This document shows positions 25,238 through 38,504 of a DNA stretch of 64,000 nt, in pieces. The position numbers and the translations under genes were made by a program. The notes under the pieces were generated by a model, which was not told where the DNA came from, did not search any database, and saw nothing but the letters and a program-made list of their open reading frames with translations. Source of the stretch: Mauremys mutica (taxonomy: Eukaryota > Chordata > Testudines > Geoemydidae). Location of the stretch: the NCBI RefSeq assembly GCF_020497125.1, contig NC_059084.1, positions 8,583,501-8,647,500 of the forward strand, read 5' to 3'. Within the stretch, counting starts at the first letter, position 1, and every line of letters begins with the position of its first letter.

Positions 25238-27060
25238 TAATGTCCTTTAGGCCCATGAAAATCAGACGGAGCCTAGTTGTTTTAGGTCTTGTTGAAAAGA
25301 AAACAACGGAGAGAAATAAAAAAGGAACTATTCGACAGCAATATCTCTTTATTTAAGGCAAAGGACTCAGATAGTACATGGAAAATACAGCTCATCTTTA
25401 ATGGTGCTTGTCATAGAATGACAAGCCCTTACCAACTTTAGGTCAGCCATTGCTGCTCCTTTGAGAGGGCTAATTTTGATGAGAAAAATATGAAACAAAT
25501 TCATATAACACAGACAAGCTAGTTAGATGTTATTTTCCTCTCTTTCATTGTCCACCCCTCTCTGTACACCCTTACCCATCTGATCTGCATAGATTTGCCG
25601 AGGTATACATTGTATCATGTCAAGATCCTTCAGTATCATGTTGCAGCAGATGTTATTATAGTCTTATTCAGAGAGGGAGGTGTAGGCTTGGATAGCAGCA
25701 CACTGATAAGCAGGGCGAGAAATAAAAAACACAGATCCTAACTGCAGGCTAAATCCCTTTTGTGCTGTTCCAGTAGCATAAAGGGGGATTATAGCTGCCA
25801 ATAAGGCTCTGCTCTGGATTGTCCTGTCACAGTGGATTCCCTGGTGTCGTAAAGCCAGTGAAGCCAGTCTAGGTTATCTACATCCTGTGCCTAGTGTAAA
25901 GAGCTGGCCAGGAGAGAAAAGGGCATGGCTGGAATGCACTGCATTTCGGCAAGCTTAGGCCAGTGGAATAGTGCCCAGGGCACCATTCCAGAGGGGGTAA
26001 ATTAGAGCAGCTTTGTGGCTGCTCTAACTTGCCACAGAGGCTGAACTAGCCCCCAGCTGTCCCCAGGACTGGAGATATAATGTCCTTTCTCCCTCCTCCT
26101 TCTCCTTACAGGCACTGAGCAAAACTCTAGTGCACATGAGCATCCAGCCCAATAATTCTCCAAGGAAGTTACCAATGGGTTTCTAACAAAACGGCTCCTG
26201 CAGTTACCAGAAGACAATTGTTCTCATTCACCTACATACTCAGAATAGTTACAATGCAGGGCACAAATGAACCCTGGCACTGGCCTAGCTGAATTACACA
26301 AAGAAAGCAAGGACATTGTTTTTTAAATGCACCCTTCCAAAATTCTGTTCTCCCCAAAAATTCTAGTTTGAACAAAGACATACTGGGGAAGAGGTCAGCC
26401 ACATTTTCCAACCAGGGAGAAGAACCTTTCTTCTCACACCCCGCAAAATCCTGCTGTTTCATTCATAAATAAAATAAGCCACAAGCTCAGTTGCTGGCAG
26501 GCACTCCCTTTTATCTTTCACTTGGTTGAGAAAGAGACTAACAACATCACATTTTCAGAAAGCCAAGGGTGGTAATCACAGAACTGGTTTTCATGTATTT
26601 TTAAAAGCATTTGCAGCAGCACTGCTCCAATCATTTTAAAAAGAATTAGAAGCATGCAGAAAATTCTGAAGAAGCAGCTTAACGCTCTTCTTTACTTATT
26701 TTAAGATGAGAAGAATGCACTGGAAAAAGACCACTTCCAAAAGGAGATTTCAAAAAGTTAGCACCATTTCACTACAATCAAGGCAGAGCTGAAATACTTA
26801 TTATCTCAAATAAGTCCGGGTGACATTTGAGATGTCTCGACAATTATTGGCCTGCCAGCCGTGTGTGGAATCAGCCAGTTCCTTTTCTCTTTTTGGTATC
26901 TTTTTTTTACATGCTCAAAGACCTCATTCATAAAATATGTAGCGGGAGCTCTTCAGAGGATGCTATTGCCTATGCTGTAGACCTGATGAAGGTTACTGTG
27001 CTGCTGAGACAGATATTCTGCCAGAAGATAAATCAATGTAGCTGGTGGAGTTGAATTACT

Positions 27061-27340
27061 GCATCAAGAGCTCAGTGGTTGGCACACCGGCCTTCAGAGC
27101 GACAGTCTGGGTTTGATTCCTGGCTGGTGGGACAATTTTGAGCTTCAGTGAGAGTGTGGAATAAACACACGGTATGGTCCTGGTCACTAGCCCATGGGTG
27201 CAGGGAGAAATGCTACTTGTTAGAATCAGAAAGAGATGCGAGTTTGTGGCACACTCCCATGGGATGCACTTGGCCCATTTATCTCCTGGGTGGTGCAGAC
27301 AAAGAGAGAACAACGAGGACTGGAATCTGGACATACTGCT
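27061..27340 (+). mobile_element. tRNA-derived SINE-like element
   Basis: A pol III box-A-like GCTCAGTGGTTGG (27070..27082) and a box-B-like GGTTTGATTCC (27110..27120) lie at tRNA-like spacing. Between them CCTTCAGAGC resembles an anticodon loop, and CTGGG / CCTGG can pair as a T stem around TTTGATT. About 220 bp of tRNA-unrelated sequence follows. I cannot name the family, and ends and target duplications are unresolved. Confidence 0.55.
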
Positions 27341-28429
27341 AAATTAAGCAGATAAAATTATTAGCAATTGGCTAGCAGCTTTTGCAGCAGCTTGATATAA
27401 ACCAAATAAAAGAGCATGGCTTTTCCCCTACAGTCCAGTTATATCCTGTCCGTCCCATGTCCATCTTTATGGCCTTTCTTGCAAATCCAAATATTCCATG
27501 CTCTAGTCACTGCCTGATTTTCTCTCGTCTTAACATGTTCTCCAACAGCCATTTACATGTGCTTCACTTTTGCCTATTTTAGAGCAAGTGTTTGATTTTA
27601 ATCTGCTGATGTTAGCCTCAGTGTACCTTTGAATCTTTGGTTCTTCACTTTCTAAAACCCCATCATTCTCTCCTATTAGTTCAATAGGATAGATGCTCTT
27701 TTGTTCCACCTTTGGCATTTCTTACCCTTTTGCAGGCAGGAGTTTAAATCAGACTGTTACTAAACTGTCCTCTAATAATTTTTATGAAGTGCAGTCCAAT
27801 TTTCTTTATCTTCCTTGGGGATCCATTCAATTAAGCACAGTCATAATGAATGAATGGACACAGAGCTTTGTAACCATATTTACATCCAGATTAATGGGAA
27901 CCAGGTAAGATAACTTTAAAGCCATCAATATTTTAATACCTTTGCTTTTCATTTTGCTATCTTCAATGTCAGACACATTTAGAGGCTGAGTTTTTAATTT
28001 CCTCCTCAGTTTGTGAGAAATCCGAGTTTATACGTGGCTTTAAATTACCAGAATTCGCCTCAAAATGGATTTCTTGCAGGTCTTCCATCTTGATAGTCAG
28101 CTGAAAGACTGCACATGACACAAACTGAGTTGCAAAGCTGATCATTTATTGGCGACTGTAACAAATGTAATCTATTTATCTACATATTGCCAAGAAGCCA
28201 GTATTTATCAATATTAATATTTAAATGAAGGCTCTGAGAGAGCACTAAAAATATAATGTAGGGAACATTCAGGCAACAGAAATGCTGAACTAGATGAGCT
28301 AAAATGTCTTCTCCATCTCACCTTTACCACTCATGTTTAACTATTTTATCCAATGCAAGGTGTTGTTAGACCTCGAATATGAGCCTGATTCTCATTTACA
28401 CTAAGGCTCAGACAGTTACATTTATAGAG

Positions 28430-28603
28430 CAGGGGGGCTGGATGGGTTGGAGGTTCTGAGGGGGGCAGCAAGTGGGAGGGGGAGGATAGGGGATGGGCCC
28501 CAGGCTGTTTGGGGAGGCACAGCCTTCCCTACCCGGCCCTCCATACAGTTTTGCAACCCCAATGTGGCCCTTGGGCCAAAAAGTTTTCCCATCCCCGCGC
28601 TAG
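28430..28603 (-). mobile_element. hAT-like non-autonomous element fragment
   Basis: A G-rich, partly repetitive block (GGGGGCTGGATGGGTTGGAG and similar) is followed by CCTCCATACAGTTTTGCAAC and the terminus GGCCAAAAAGTTTTCCCATCCCC. Reversed, this gives a GGGGATGGGAAAACTTTTTGGCC end like those of hAT elements. Confidence 0.45.
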
Positions 28604-30692
28604 CTGATAAAGGTGGGGGGTGGGAAGCAAAGATTCTGCATTTGTTTTTTTGATTGTTTTGGCCAGTGAGTTTTTAAGTTGATTTGCTCTTCCTTTGCCT
28701 TGCACCCCTGGCCCTAAGCCACTGAAATTACTAAAAAAACTAGGACCTCTAAGACCTAAAAGTCAGGAGGACAACTGGAGTTTTGCCATTGATTTCCACA
28801 GGATTTCATCCTTAGGATTTAGGATCCAGCTTTGGGTACCTGGTTGCTATCCTGTCATTTCTAGGAGGGGTACTAGTGATTCCTATGCTGCCTATAACTT
28901 CTCTTCTACCACAAGTCTGCAACAGGCTCCTGCATTGCCTGGGATAAGCTATCTGCTCATGATTCAGTTAAGTTTCTGATTGTGTAAATAGAGAGAGCGT
29001 GGAAATGCCTGCTGTCATGTTTGCAAAGTCGCCTAGATCAGACTGTGGAAGAGGCAAACCACAGTGCTATATTTTTAACTCGGCTCTGTTTCCTGTCTTC
29101 ACATCCAATCTCTTGAAAGTTCTTCTTTCATGTGACCAGCTTCAAAGACAACAGTTTCATTGAGCCTTCTCCCGCAAGGTCAGCACTAGCTGACGCTGCG
29201 CCTTGGGGGAGCCCCAGTTCTGTGCCAGCTCCATCCAGCACCCCTTGTTTCTATTCCAAATCTTTCTGACTGCCACAGGGGCCCTCTTGTGCCTGCTGCT
29301 GCTGACTTGCTGTCAATGTTTCTATCCAGTTCTGTGTGTTCACCAGTGGCCACCTTCCCTTGCTCTGAGGCTCTGTTTAGGATTTCCGCTCCCAGGCTGA
29401 ATTGAGATCCACGGAAGTGGCATGGAACCCTGAAGCCTCAGTGTAGCCTTGAAGCAAAAGGCAGCCTGAGGTATTTGAGTGAAACACTGGCAGTAAAGCG
29501 TTCAGCAGCCAACTCTCAACAGAGTACGTTGGAACCTCGATGCCTTGACACACAGTGAAGGCAGCTTGTAGTGACTGAATGAAATGGAGAAACAGTGATG
29601 GAAAATTTCAGCATCCTCCCATGCCTACAATTTTGGCATCTCAGACACCAATCAGTTCACCAGTCCTTTGAATGGATCTCTTACCTGCTTAGTCTCTATC
29701 CAGAGAGACAAATGGGTTGCATAGTTAAGGGAGGAAAAAGATGATAATTTAACTCATTTTTGGAAGGCATCCATTAAAAACATGGTACACTGGACTTGCA
29801 CTGCAATATTTACCGCAGTGGTACTGCCACCTAGATTTAAAATGGAGAAAACCACGAACACCTTGGTAAATTTAACTATAGCAGGGTGTGGATCCTGTTG
29901 TGTTTTTTTTAAAGAGTGTTCATCATATTATCAGTGGGATATCACAGTACAGTAAACAACTAGCACTACCAATCACTTTTATATAGTTCAGAAAATAAGA
30001 TTGCCGTGTTTGACATTTGAAAGGTGGTAACCCAACCAATCATAGGATGATGGAGAAAAAGACATGGCATAAATTCTTCCTCCACCATCAGCTAATCAGA
30101 ATGGATTTTGAGGACAGGAATCTCCACTGCCCAGGCTAACCCAGTTGGTTTTAATTTAGGGGCAAGAAATTCCACTTCCTTTTCTGTTCCACTTAGTGTC
30201 TGATTCTGGGGACAGGAAATCCTAGCGTTTATGCTAATCTGATCATTTTTTCTGTGAGAGGTTGGAAAGCCTACCATTAGATTCACCCTGACTTTATCTA
30301 ATAAGAAGCGCGTTTCCAAAGAAGGTGTGGGGAGGGGGCTTGTGAGACTCACTTTAGCTAATCTGTGCTGGTGGAGTGTAGTTTTTATAATTTAACATAG
30401 GTTTTTTTTCCCATTTGGAACATTTGCATATTCTATAATGACAGCAAGAAGATCTATTTAGAGTAGAGTGCTTCTCAGAACAAAAGCACACGTGCCTTAA
30501 TATACAGCAGTAGACATTCTCCTAATGTTGTCAACATAATCACTATTGAGCGGGGACCACGCTGGTTCTCTAACACTAGTGGGGGAATTTTGTAATGCCC
30601 GATAATGAAGTAGTGTTTGGGATCTAGCATTATATTTAAGAAAATGTTCACAATGGTGCTCTAATTATTTCCAAAGATAAAATGTAAAGACC

Positions 30693-30845
30693 CATAGAAG
30701 GTAGAGATGGGAAAGGCCTTTGTCCATCCCCCTGCTGGTGAAGGACTGTTCTCTACAGTTTATTTTCCATGGCTTTTTTTAAGTTATCCAGGGATGAGGC
30801 TTTTTAAACTTTTAAGACTATCCCACAGTTTCATAGACTGCTGAG
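30693..30845 (-). repeat. CR1 3' end fragment
   Basis: CATAGAAGGTAGAGATGGGA then CCATCCCCCTGCTGG follows the reverse-complement layout of an amniote CR1 3' end. It lies 210 bp downstream of the EC2 exon donor. Confidence 0.5.
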
Positions 30846-31012
30846 GATTAGGACAAAAGGCCCAAACCAGAACCCGAAGATCCCCAGCTCTGGACTTTGT
30901 GCAAGTCACATCCAGATCTGAACCTCATGGCTTCACTCTGAATACAAATGGCTCCAAACTTTAGAACATTTGGGTGTAAATCCGAATCTGGATTTTACAG
31001 TTCAGTAAATCA

Positions 31013-31306
<294 letters not shown>

Positions 31307-32547
31307 TCATTCAGAAATGTTATAGGCAAGAACATCACATTTGAAATCTACCTAATTACCCAAGAAGCATATTGTGAAAACACTATCCCTGTTTGGATTG
31401 GATACGCTGGAAGGACAATGATCATATAGAACCAAGCTTCCCCTCTTTCATTATCAACTCCAGCCTTACAGTTTTTTCAAAGGATTGTATGATTTAAGAC
31501 AACATTTGCCCTCTGCAGCTTCCTGTGCCTTCTCCCAGAGGTATAGATTTCTCCTTCCAAAAATCAGCCCAGTTACCTTGCTATGAGACTATTTCTAGAA
31601 TTTAGCAGCACAAGGTCTTCTAGGGTTCTCAGCCACTTCAGAAGGATCCACCAACATGCACCACTGCAGCATGGCTTGCCCCATGCCTCCAAATCCTGCA
31701 ATAAAAGAGTCCATCCCTCCAGTGCCAGCACCATTTCAGTGCAGAAACAAGGCTTATCTGCAGAGCAAACCAAACAGCTGCTGCCCAGCAGGGAGGGAAA
31801 TCAGTGGTTTGGTATGTGTGGCCAGCAATGTATTGAATCGTTGGTTTGTTTCTTGCTAATCATCAGCTTCTTCATTTGCCTTGCAAAAAGCCTATTTTCC
31901 AGATATTGCTAGGAGCACAACGACAGGCTTATTATCACTGGAGTTTGGCAGCAGGGTGTTCTGTTAAAGAGGGAAATTATCATTATGATGGTAGAGGATG
32001 TTGCTTGATTGGATGGACTCCTGCAGCTGCATGGTCTTATGACCCCCCCACCCCCTCAATAGCTGATGCACCGCAGCCTAGCATTTGTTATTATTGGGTG
32101 GAAAGAATGACTTAAAAGATGGGCACACACTGCTTACAAATAACGATCTGCAATAATATATGTAACTGATGATAAGGTACCCAAACAAGAGAAAGGGGAA
32201 AGCAGGGCTGGACCAATTTTACTGGCCACAGCAACAAACAAGAATCAGTAGAAAGATGGAGGGCATCGCTATTACACTGCTCATTTGAGAGTCATGCGTA
32301 GTGAGGGACAGATTATGACTGGCAATCCATGGCCCACACTGGAGGCGGCGCTCAGGGTTCTCAGCAGGGATTCCAGCTCACTCTAAATGGGCACTCTTTC
32401 AATGGCGGCAGCACGCATGCCCTTCTGAACTCAGCCAGCTATACTAGCCACCGGAGCGTGTACCACAGTTAATCACACTGCTTTGCCCCACTTTTGGATA
32501 GCTACCACCTTTGGGGGTGCTACCAGGAAACTCCCCAACAGTATCAC

Positions 32548-32559
32548 ATCCTTGTGCAG
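32548..32559. repeat. Target-site duplication, left copy (12 bp)
   Basis: ATCCTTGTGCAG is identical to 32760..32771 on the far side of the hairpin element. Confidence 0.85.
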
Positions 32560-32759
32560 TATCAGAGGGATAGCCGTGTTAGTCTGGATCTGTAAAAGCA
32601 GCAAAGAATCCTGTGGCACCTTATAGACTAACAGACGTTTTGCAGCATGAGCTTTCGTGGGTGAATACCCACTTCTTCAGATGCACATCTGAAGAAGTGG
32701 GTATTCACCCACGAAAGCTCATGCTGCAAAACGTCTGTTAGTCTATAAGGTGCCACAGG
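32560..32759. mobile_element. Hairpin element with perfect 75-bp inverted arms and 12-bp target duplication
   Basis: After a 49-bp leader starting TATCAGAGGG and containing GCCGTGTTAGTCTGG, bases 32609..32683 and 32686..32760 are exact reverse complements across a 2-base CA loop (the last base is shared with the flank). Direct copies of ATCCTTGTGCAG flank the unit at 32548..32559 and 32760..32771. Within each arm GTGGGT GAAT ACCCAC forms a smaller hairpin. A duplication of about 12 bp fits target-primed retrotransposition better than cut-and-paste transposition. The family is very common in turtles, but I cannot give a certain name. No coding frame is present. Confidence 0.85.
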
Positions 32760-33908
32760 ATCCTTGTGCAGGTGCACATAGTCCTACGGGACTCTTTCCA
32801 GCTTGCATAACCAAGCTGCCTTTGTTCTCTATGGTACTACAGATCCTTGTGAATTTTGCTATTTTAGCTTTTAAAAAAATGTATAAGGCAAATTCCTGTG
32901 ATACATGCAAGTCCTATTTTTCTGCAATAAGCCTGGCTCTCATCTGTGAAATGAGAACAAAGTATTCAACAACCTTAACATTTTTCTGATCAATAAACTT
33001 GGGCTGAGGAAAGGAACATTGACTTGGAATAAGATTGCATGAGCATTCCCTTTTTTTCTCCTGTAAAAACAGTAATGATGAGAAAACTGATACAAGCAAA
33101 GAATCCATCCTTAGATAAATACCTAATAGGACAAATTTCAATAGAAAACATGTTGCACAAGATGTTTGATTTGAAATTTATGTTATCTTAATGCATTCCA
33201 TAGAGATGATAATCTCTGAGCAGAATGTCAAAACTTATGGTTAATGAAAATGGAAGAGAAAATAAAATCTATTTTAGGAGATATAATACACACTGTAATA
33301 CACTCATGAATCCAAAACACCAGGCTCTAGAGAAACAAATTTTATGATTTAGTTTTTGGTGTAAGAAAACATAACAGTTCAGAAATAAAAGTTGTTTGGT
33401 ACACTATGTTGCCGATAGGAAGCAAAGGAGATTCTTTTATATTCGTGAGATGCGCCTAGGTGCAGGAATTTACAAAGTCCCAGACTCTGCAAATTCTTAC
33501 TCATGTGAGTAATTCCATTGTTCTCCTTGAGACAGCTCCTGTGAAGAAGAACGACAACTCAGGTGAGGCTTTGTAGAATTGGGCCTCACGGCTTTTCTTT
33601 CCCTTCACCCTTGTTTCCCTTGATGCAGCACTTTGACCAATAAAATAACATTTTATACATGGCAGTTCTAGAAAACCAATTATCTCAATTGTCCTTGACC
33701 TGCAACCCCATAAGGACACACAAGACACGTTAAATGCCTCTTATGATGTGAACCGAGAACCAGGCAGCTGTGGCTCTTGCTGCAATCTGCTCTGATTCTC
33801 ATGTGTGAATACGATAATTTTCCATTGTGAGATCCAAATTAGCAGGAAGCAAAAAGAGTTTGAGGAAGTTGACATTAATGCCTAGCTTGTAGTTGCCACA
33901 TGTAAGGG

Positions 33909-34233
33909 CAGGGACGGCTCTAGCAATTTCGCCACCCCAAGCACGGCGGCACGCCACGGGGGGCGCTCTGCCAGTCGCCAGTCCCGCGGCTCCGGTGGAC
34001 CTCCTGCAGACGTGCCTGCGGAGGGTCCGCTGGTCCTGAGTCTCCGGTGGACCTCCCGCAGGCGTGCCTGCGGATACTCCACCGAAGCCACGGGACCAGC
34101 GGACCCTCCGCAGGCACGCCTGCGGGAGGTCCACCGGAGCCGCCTGTCGCCCTCCCGGCGACCGGCAGAGCGCCCCCCGTGGCATGCCGCCCCAAGCACG
34201 CGCTTGGCGTGCTGGGGCCTGGAGCCGCCCCTG
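33909..34233. mobile_element. hAT-type fold-back MITE, GC-rich, 325 bp
   Basis: The ends are CAGGGACGGCTCTAG and, reversed from the right, CAGGGGCGGCTCCAG. An exact 8-bp direct duplication TGTAAGGG (33901..33908 and 34234..34241) flanks it, the size typical of hAT transposases. The interior is largely self-complementary (for example CTCCGGTGGACCTCC against GGAGGTCCACCGGAG-like copies) and rich in CpG. Several overlapping frames of 120-180 codons cross it on both strands. They are consequences of the GC-rich palindrome, not genes. Confidence 0.88.
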
Positions 34234-34726
34234 TGTAAGGGTGGCAAGTAGCTGGGGTGGGTTCTGTAGATTTTGAAAAAGTCACAGTTCCTTCCCTGGT
34301 TCCCTCTTTGCTCCAAGAAGGAAGTAAGCTGATAGCATTCCACCATCCAATACCTAGTATACATTAGTAGTGGATTACTTCCCCCTCCATGCCATCTCTG
34401 CTCTGCTACTTGGTATGTGGATGGGTGCAACCAATGTGCCCATTCCCTTCACCTGCCCACTTAATTCCTGCCTGGCTCTGTTGGAGGAGAGTAACAGCTT
34501 TACGGAATCTGCTCTGCTCTCCATGCTGTGACCTGTGTGCAAAGGTGCACTGTCTTAAGGGCAGGTGACAATTCTACCATTACTGTGTGTATTCTGTATT
34601 CAGTATTATACATATTTACTCCATCTTAACCAAGACACAGCTCTTGCTGGACACCTTCTCAGGGTACTGTAGTGTTCAGTTAAAAAAAGGTACATTGTTA
34701 AAATATGGCCTGCTGAAGTGAATAGC

Positions 34727-34743
34727 GCACACACACACACACA
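34727..34743. repeat. (AC)n microsatellite
   Basis: Eight AC units after GCGC can be read directly. Confidence 0.9.
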
Positions 34744-34936
34744 TTCTGTATAAATCTAGGTGGAGTGGGATGGGCATAAACTGCTGTGGTACTGGGCATC
34801 TTTGTGACTGCAAATCTAACTACTGTCAGCTCATCTACATAGTTTGCATAGGGATACTTGTTTGTATAGTTTTAATTGAAATAAAATATCTCTCTTTCTA
34901 CAGTACTCATCATTGTAGTATCTAGGCACATACATA

Positions 34937-35044
34937 GGGCTAGACTGCACAGCCCCTACTCAGGTGAGGATTCCTACTGATGTTAATGGGGCTACTCGTG
35001 TGAGTAAGGATTCACCAACTTAAGCACGGCCCAATCTAGCCCAT
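34937..35044. repeat. CR1-like 3' tail (fold-back)
   Basis: AGGGCTAGACTGCACAGCCC, GATGTTAATGGGGCTACTCG and CACGGCCCAATCTAGCCC show the same order as the other tails, with complementary ends GGGCTAGA / TCTAGCCC. Confidence 0.5.
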
Positions 35045-36055
35045 ATAATGTATACGTTTGAATTGGGCAGAAATGAAAATAACAGACTAACAGTGCTGGC
35101 TGTGTGCCACTGTGCATGCAAAGAAATGGCCATTATCATCCCACAGGTCTTTTCCACCTGATGTCATGGACGGACACTGTGAAAGCTGTTTCAAACAGCC
35201 TTGCTAAAGTGTTGCACGCCTGACTGTTCCACTTCTGGGTCAGCCACTGCCAACCATGATGAATTACAAGGTGGTTTTTAAGATGCAGGGCTAGAATGAG
35301 ATAACCAAACCATTTTCCCTCATAACCCGAGACAGGATTTGAAGCTGTCATGGGTTTCTGATAATTAATACGACTACTCAGCACTTTACTTCTGCAAAGC
35401 ACGGTATAGGCATGAACTTAGTGCATTTCTGATCTGAAGAGCTAGTGCAAGAACACAATGAACAAGCCAGACCTCATTAAAAGAGAACACATGAACTGAT
35501 GAAGCACAGAACATTGACCAAACCCAGGTAGTGTATCACATGCTGAAACACATCACCTGAAAGATGTATTTGATATAACTGCACTAAAATATACACATGA
35601 TCTATGAATACCAGTAGATTACCTGTTGAAATAGAAACATTTCTTATCACTTCAGGTACAATATATATTAAATAAAATATAGCACCTAGTAAATCATGTC
35701 AATATTAAATCAAGTTTGTTACACCTGTTGAACAACCCTCCCAAGCAACTGATTGAATTATCATGCACAGATAGTGCTGACAAGAGTACTGTACATTAGC
35801 GCTTCATTAACTAATGTGCCAAGTTCATATCTCAACTGCGTCAAAGTTAACATATGACATGGCATAGCTGATCTACCATTAAAAAGAAGATACCAAGAAT
35901 CTGAACTTGAGAGTGCATGCCTTCCATTTTACAACGAATGCAGCCTTCTGGACATTACTTTGTCAAGTAATGCAAATTTATTTCAACCAGATGACAGTTG
36001 AATATATGAAATAGCAAGGCATCCGTTGCCCTTATCTCCTGCCTACCTGAGACAG

Positions 36056-36346
36056 AGGGTATGCGTACGGTAGTTCTGATAGGGTAATTCCAGCTCAGGT
36101 AGACATACCCACACTAGCTCTGATTGAGCTATCATGCTAAAAATAGTAATGCAGCCATGGCAGTGCAAGCAGCAGGTGCAAGCTAGCTGCCTACATATGA
36201 TCCCATCTGAAATCCTGGGCACGTACTCGGGGCAGCTATCCCGTCCCACTGCTAGTGCTGCGGCAACTACAGATTGATCAGAGCAAGCATGGGTATGTTT
36301 TCCTGAGCTAAAAATTACATCTCCAGCCCCTGCCTAGACATACCCT
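36056..36346. mobile_element. MITE with AGGGTATG inverted ends, 291 bp
   Basis: The left end AGGGTATGCGTACG and the reverse complement of the right end, AGGGTATGTCTAGG, are inverted copies. The interior (TGCTAAAAATAGTAATG, GCAAGCAGC, CACGTACTCGGGG, TAGCTC..) is shared in the same order with 59828..60128, making two members of one family. Confidence 0.7.
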
Positions 36347-38504
36347 ATGAGTGTCACTATGTGAAAATGTCCCCTTCAGATTGATTGGGCTTTCTGTGGG
36401 ATGTGCACACGATTAGAGGAAGTGATAAAGAAACCATTAAGTGTAAGATAGAGCCTTACAGAATATATTATGTCCAGAGGAGCGGGGGCTGGTAAAGATG
36501 ATTAATCCACTTAGAGTTTCTACACAGGGAGTTAGTGCAGAATAGCTTTTGTGTTTCATATTCACATCCTAGAGACTTGGCACTAACTTTCCCAAGCCCT
36601 AAGATTGTTCGGTTTGGAAATGATTACTAAAGTGCAGTTCTGCATTGAAAAGTTACTATATAAAACTGGCTTTGTGGGGTTCCTTGTATCTCAGTGACTC
36701 AAGATCATACTGTATATACCCATTTGATAAGGAAAAATTAAATTAAAAAAAAGATTATATTTGTATCCCTAAATACATGCATGCACTCAAATGTTTAGCT
36801 CTGCAAAGTCATCCTAAGATCTGACTGGCAAGGTGGATTCTTTCTGGCTCAAATGTTAACAATAAAGAACTGCAGACTAATTGCTGCTCTCGCTTTCCCT
36901 TTGTCTTCAACCTCTGATCTCTCTCACATCTGTGCAACCTCATTTCTGTGCAGTAAAGATTGGGTTTTCACAGTGTTAAGATTTACAATTGTGCAACCAA
37001 ATCTGAGAACAGTCGCACTCACACCTCTTTGAAAAGATGGCCTCTAATGCTTTCGTGTTACAACTGCATCATAATTACCTCTATTCTAAGCTGGATAAAG
37101 ACAAGACTGATGTTTATTAGTTAGACTTAATGCAGAGTTAATGGGGCATTTATCAAAAAACAAAAAGCCTTCCACTCTGTCCTTTATGCCTCATACCAAT
37201 GCAATAAATAAGTACATAAAATAACCCCCACCCTGTCTGTTCTTGTGTAGAAACAGACACGCTAAAACTTCATGCAGTTTTCAGTGATAACGTTAATTCT
37301 TTATTGAGCTGTGTCTTACAATTTATGTTTTTAAATGGCTGGTAAATGTTGCAGAATCATTAAAGGTTGGTTAACCTTCTCAGCCTAATTTTGTCTTACA
37401 AGATACTTAATTTAATCATCTCCCCATAGAAAAGGAATGAATCATTATGTGCAGACATGTAGTGATGACCATATTACATTAGATCTTCATTAACCCAAGT
37501 TAATAATGGCTTTGAACTGATGGAATCCTCCTCTTCCTCCTTATTTCCCCACCTCCCCCATTGCAAAGCTCATGTAGTGAATGCTCTACATACCAATGTT
37601 TGGTAGAAGAATAAAGTGATCACTGATGGAAAGTTCATGCTTTAAAAGTGGCACAAAATTTGTAATACTCTCCTAAAACTGACAGTTTCTCATTTAAAAG
37701 CATCCTGATAATTGCTGTCTTATACTCCCTGGGTGAGATTCTCAAACCCTTACACATGTTGAATAGTAATATACTCTTCAAACAATACCATTCATTCCAA
37801 GGAAACCTCTTGCAGAATAAGATATGGCTCGGAGAATAAGGACGGCAAAAACTGGTCCTATATTTGTACATACCGGGATCCCAAACCTGAATATGTTCTC
37901 TGGGTGCTACAGTTATATGAATACTTCTCCTCCGTTTACAATAATAACTTTTAAATATTGCTTCAGTGTTGAAGGCAGCAACCATCTGAAAATCTCAGGT
38001 TCCAGGCTGAATCAGTCCATTGTCCATCTTGAACTTGTGTATGAAAATTGCACTTTGCCTTTGTTCTCCTCTTCTTGATGATTTCATTGTGATTCCAGCA
38101 AGAAGTGAAATGGACAAGACTCTTGTTCTGAGAAGCAACTTGTCAAATTCTGCCAGTTTGCAGGACAAGAGCATGATTTTCATCCAGCCTCCATGCTGAG
38201 GGACAGATTCTTAATGTAAACAAAAGGCACCAATGGAGCCACAACAACTCACAGAGAATCTGGCATTGGCATTTTAGGTCCACTGAAGCTCTTGTTTTGG
38301 AGGGCTGATATTCTTTTAAACCAACAAGGGAATAGTTGAAAGCAGAAAACATGCTTATACAGTGGTAGGACATTTTGGGCCTTGCCACTTTTAACCATGA
38401 TCCTTTACAACTGAAATAAGTGCACGAGTTACACTGGTTACTGCACATTACGGCTGTGACCAGCTGTGTTTGATACACCAAAATTCAGGTCCTTCATGAA
38501 GCAT

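Noticed and set aside
33799..34430. Several overlapping frames of 120-182 codons on both strands
   Set aside because: They all cross the GC-rich hAT-type palindrome, whose flanking duplication and inverted ends explain the sequence.
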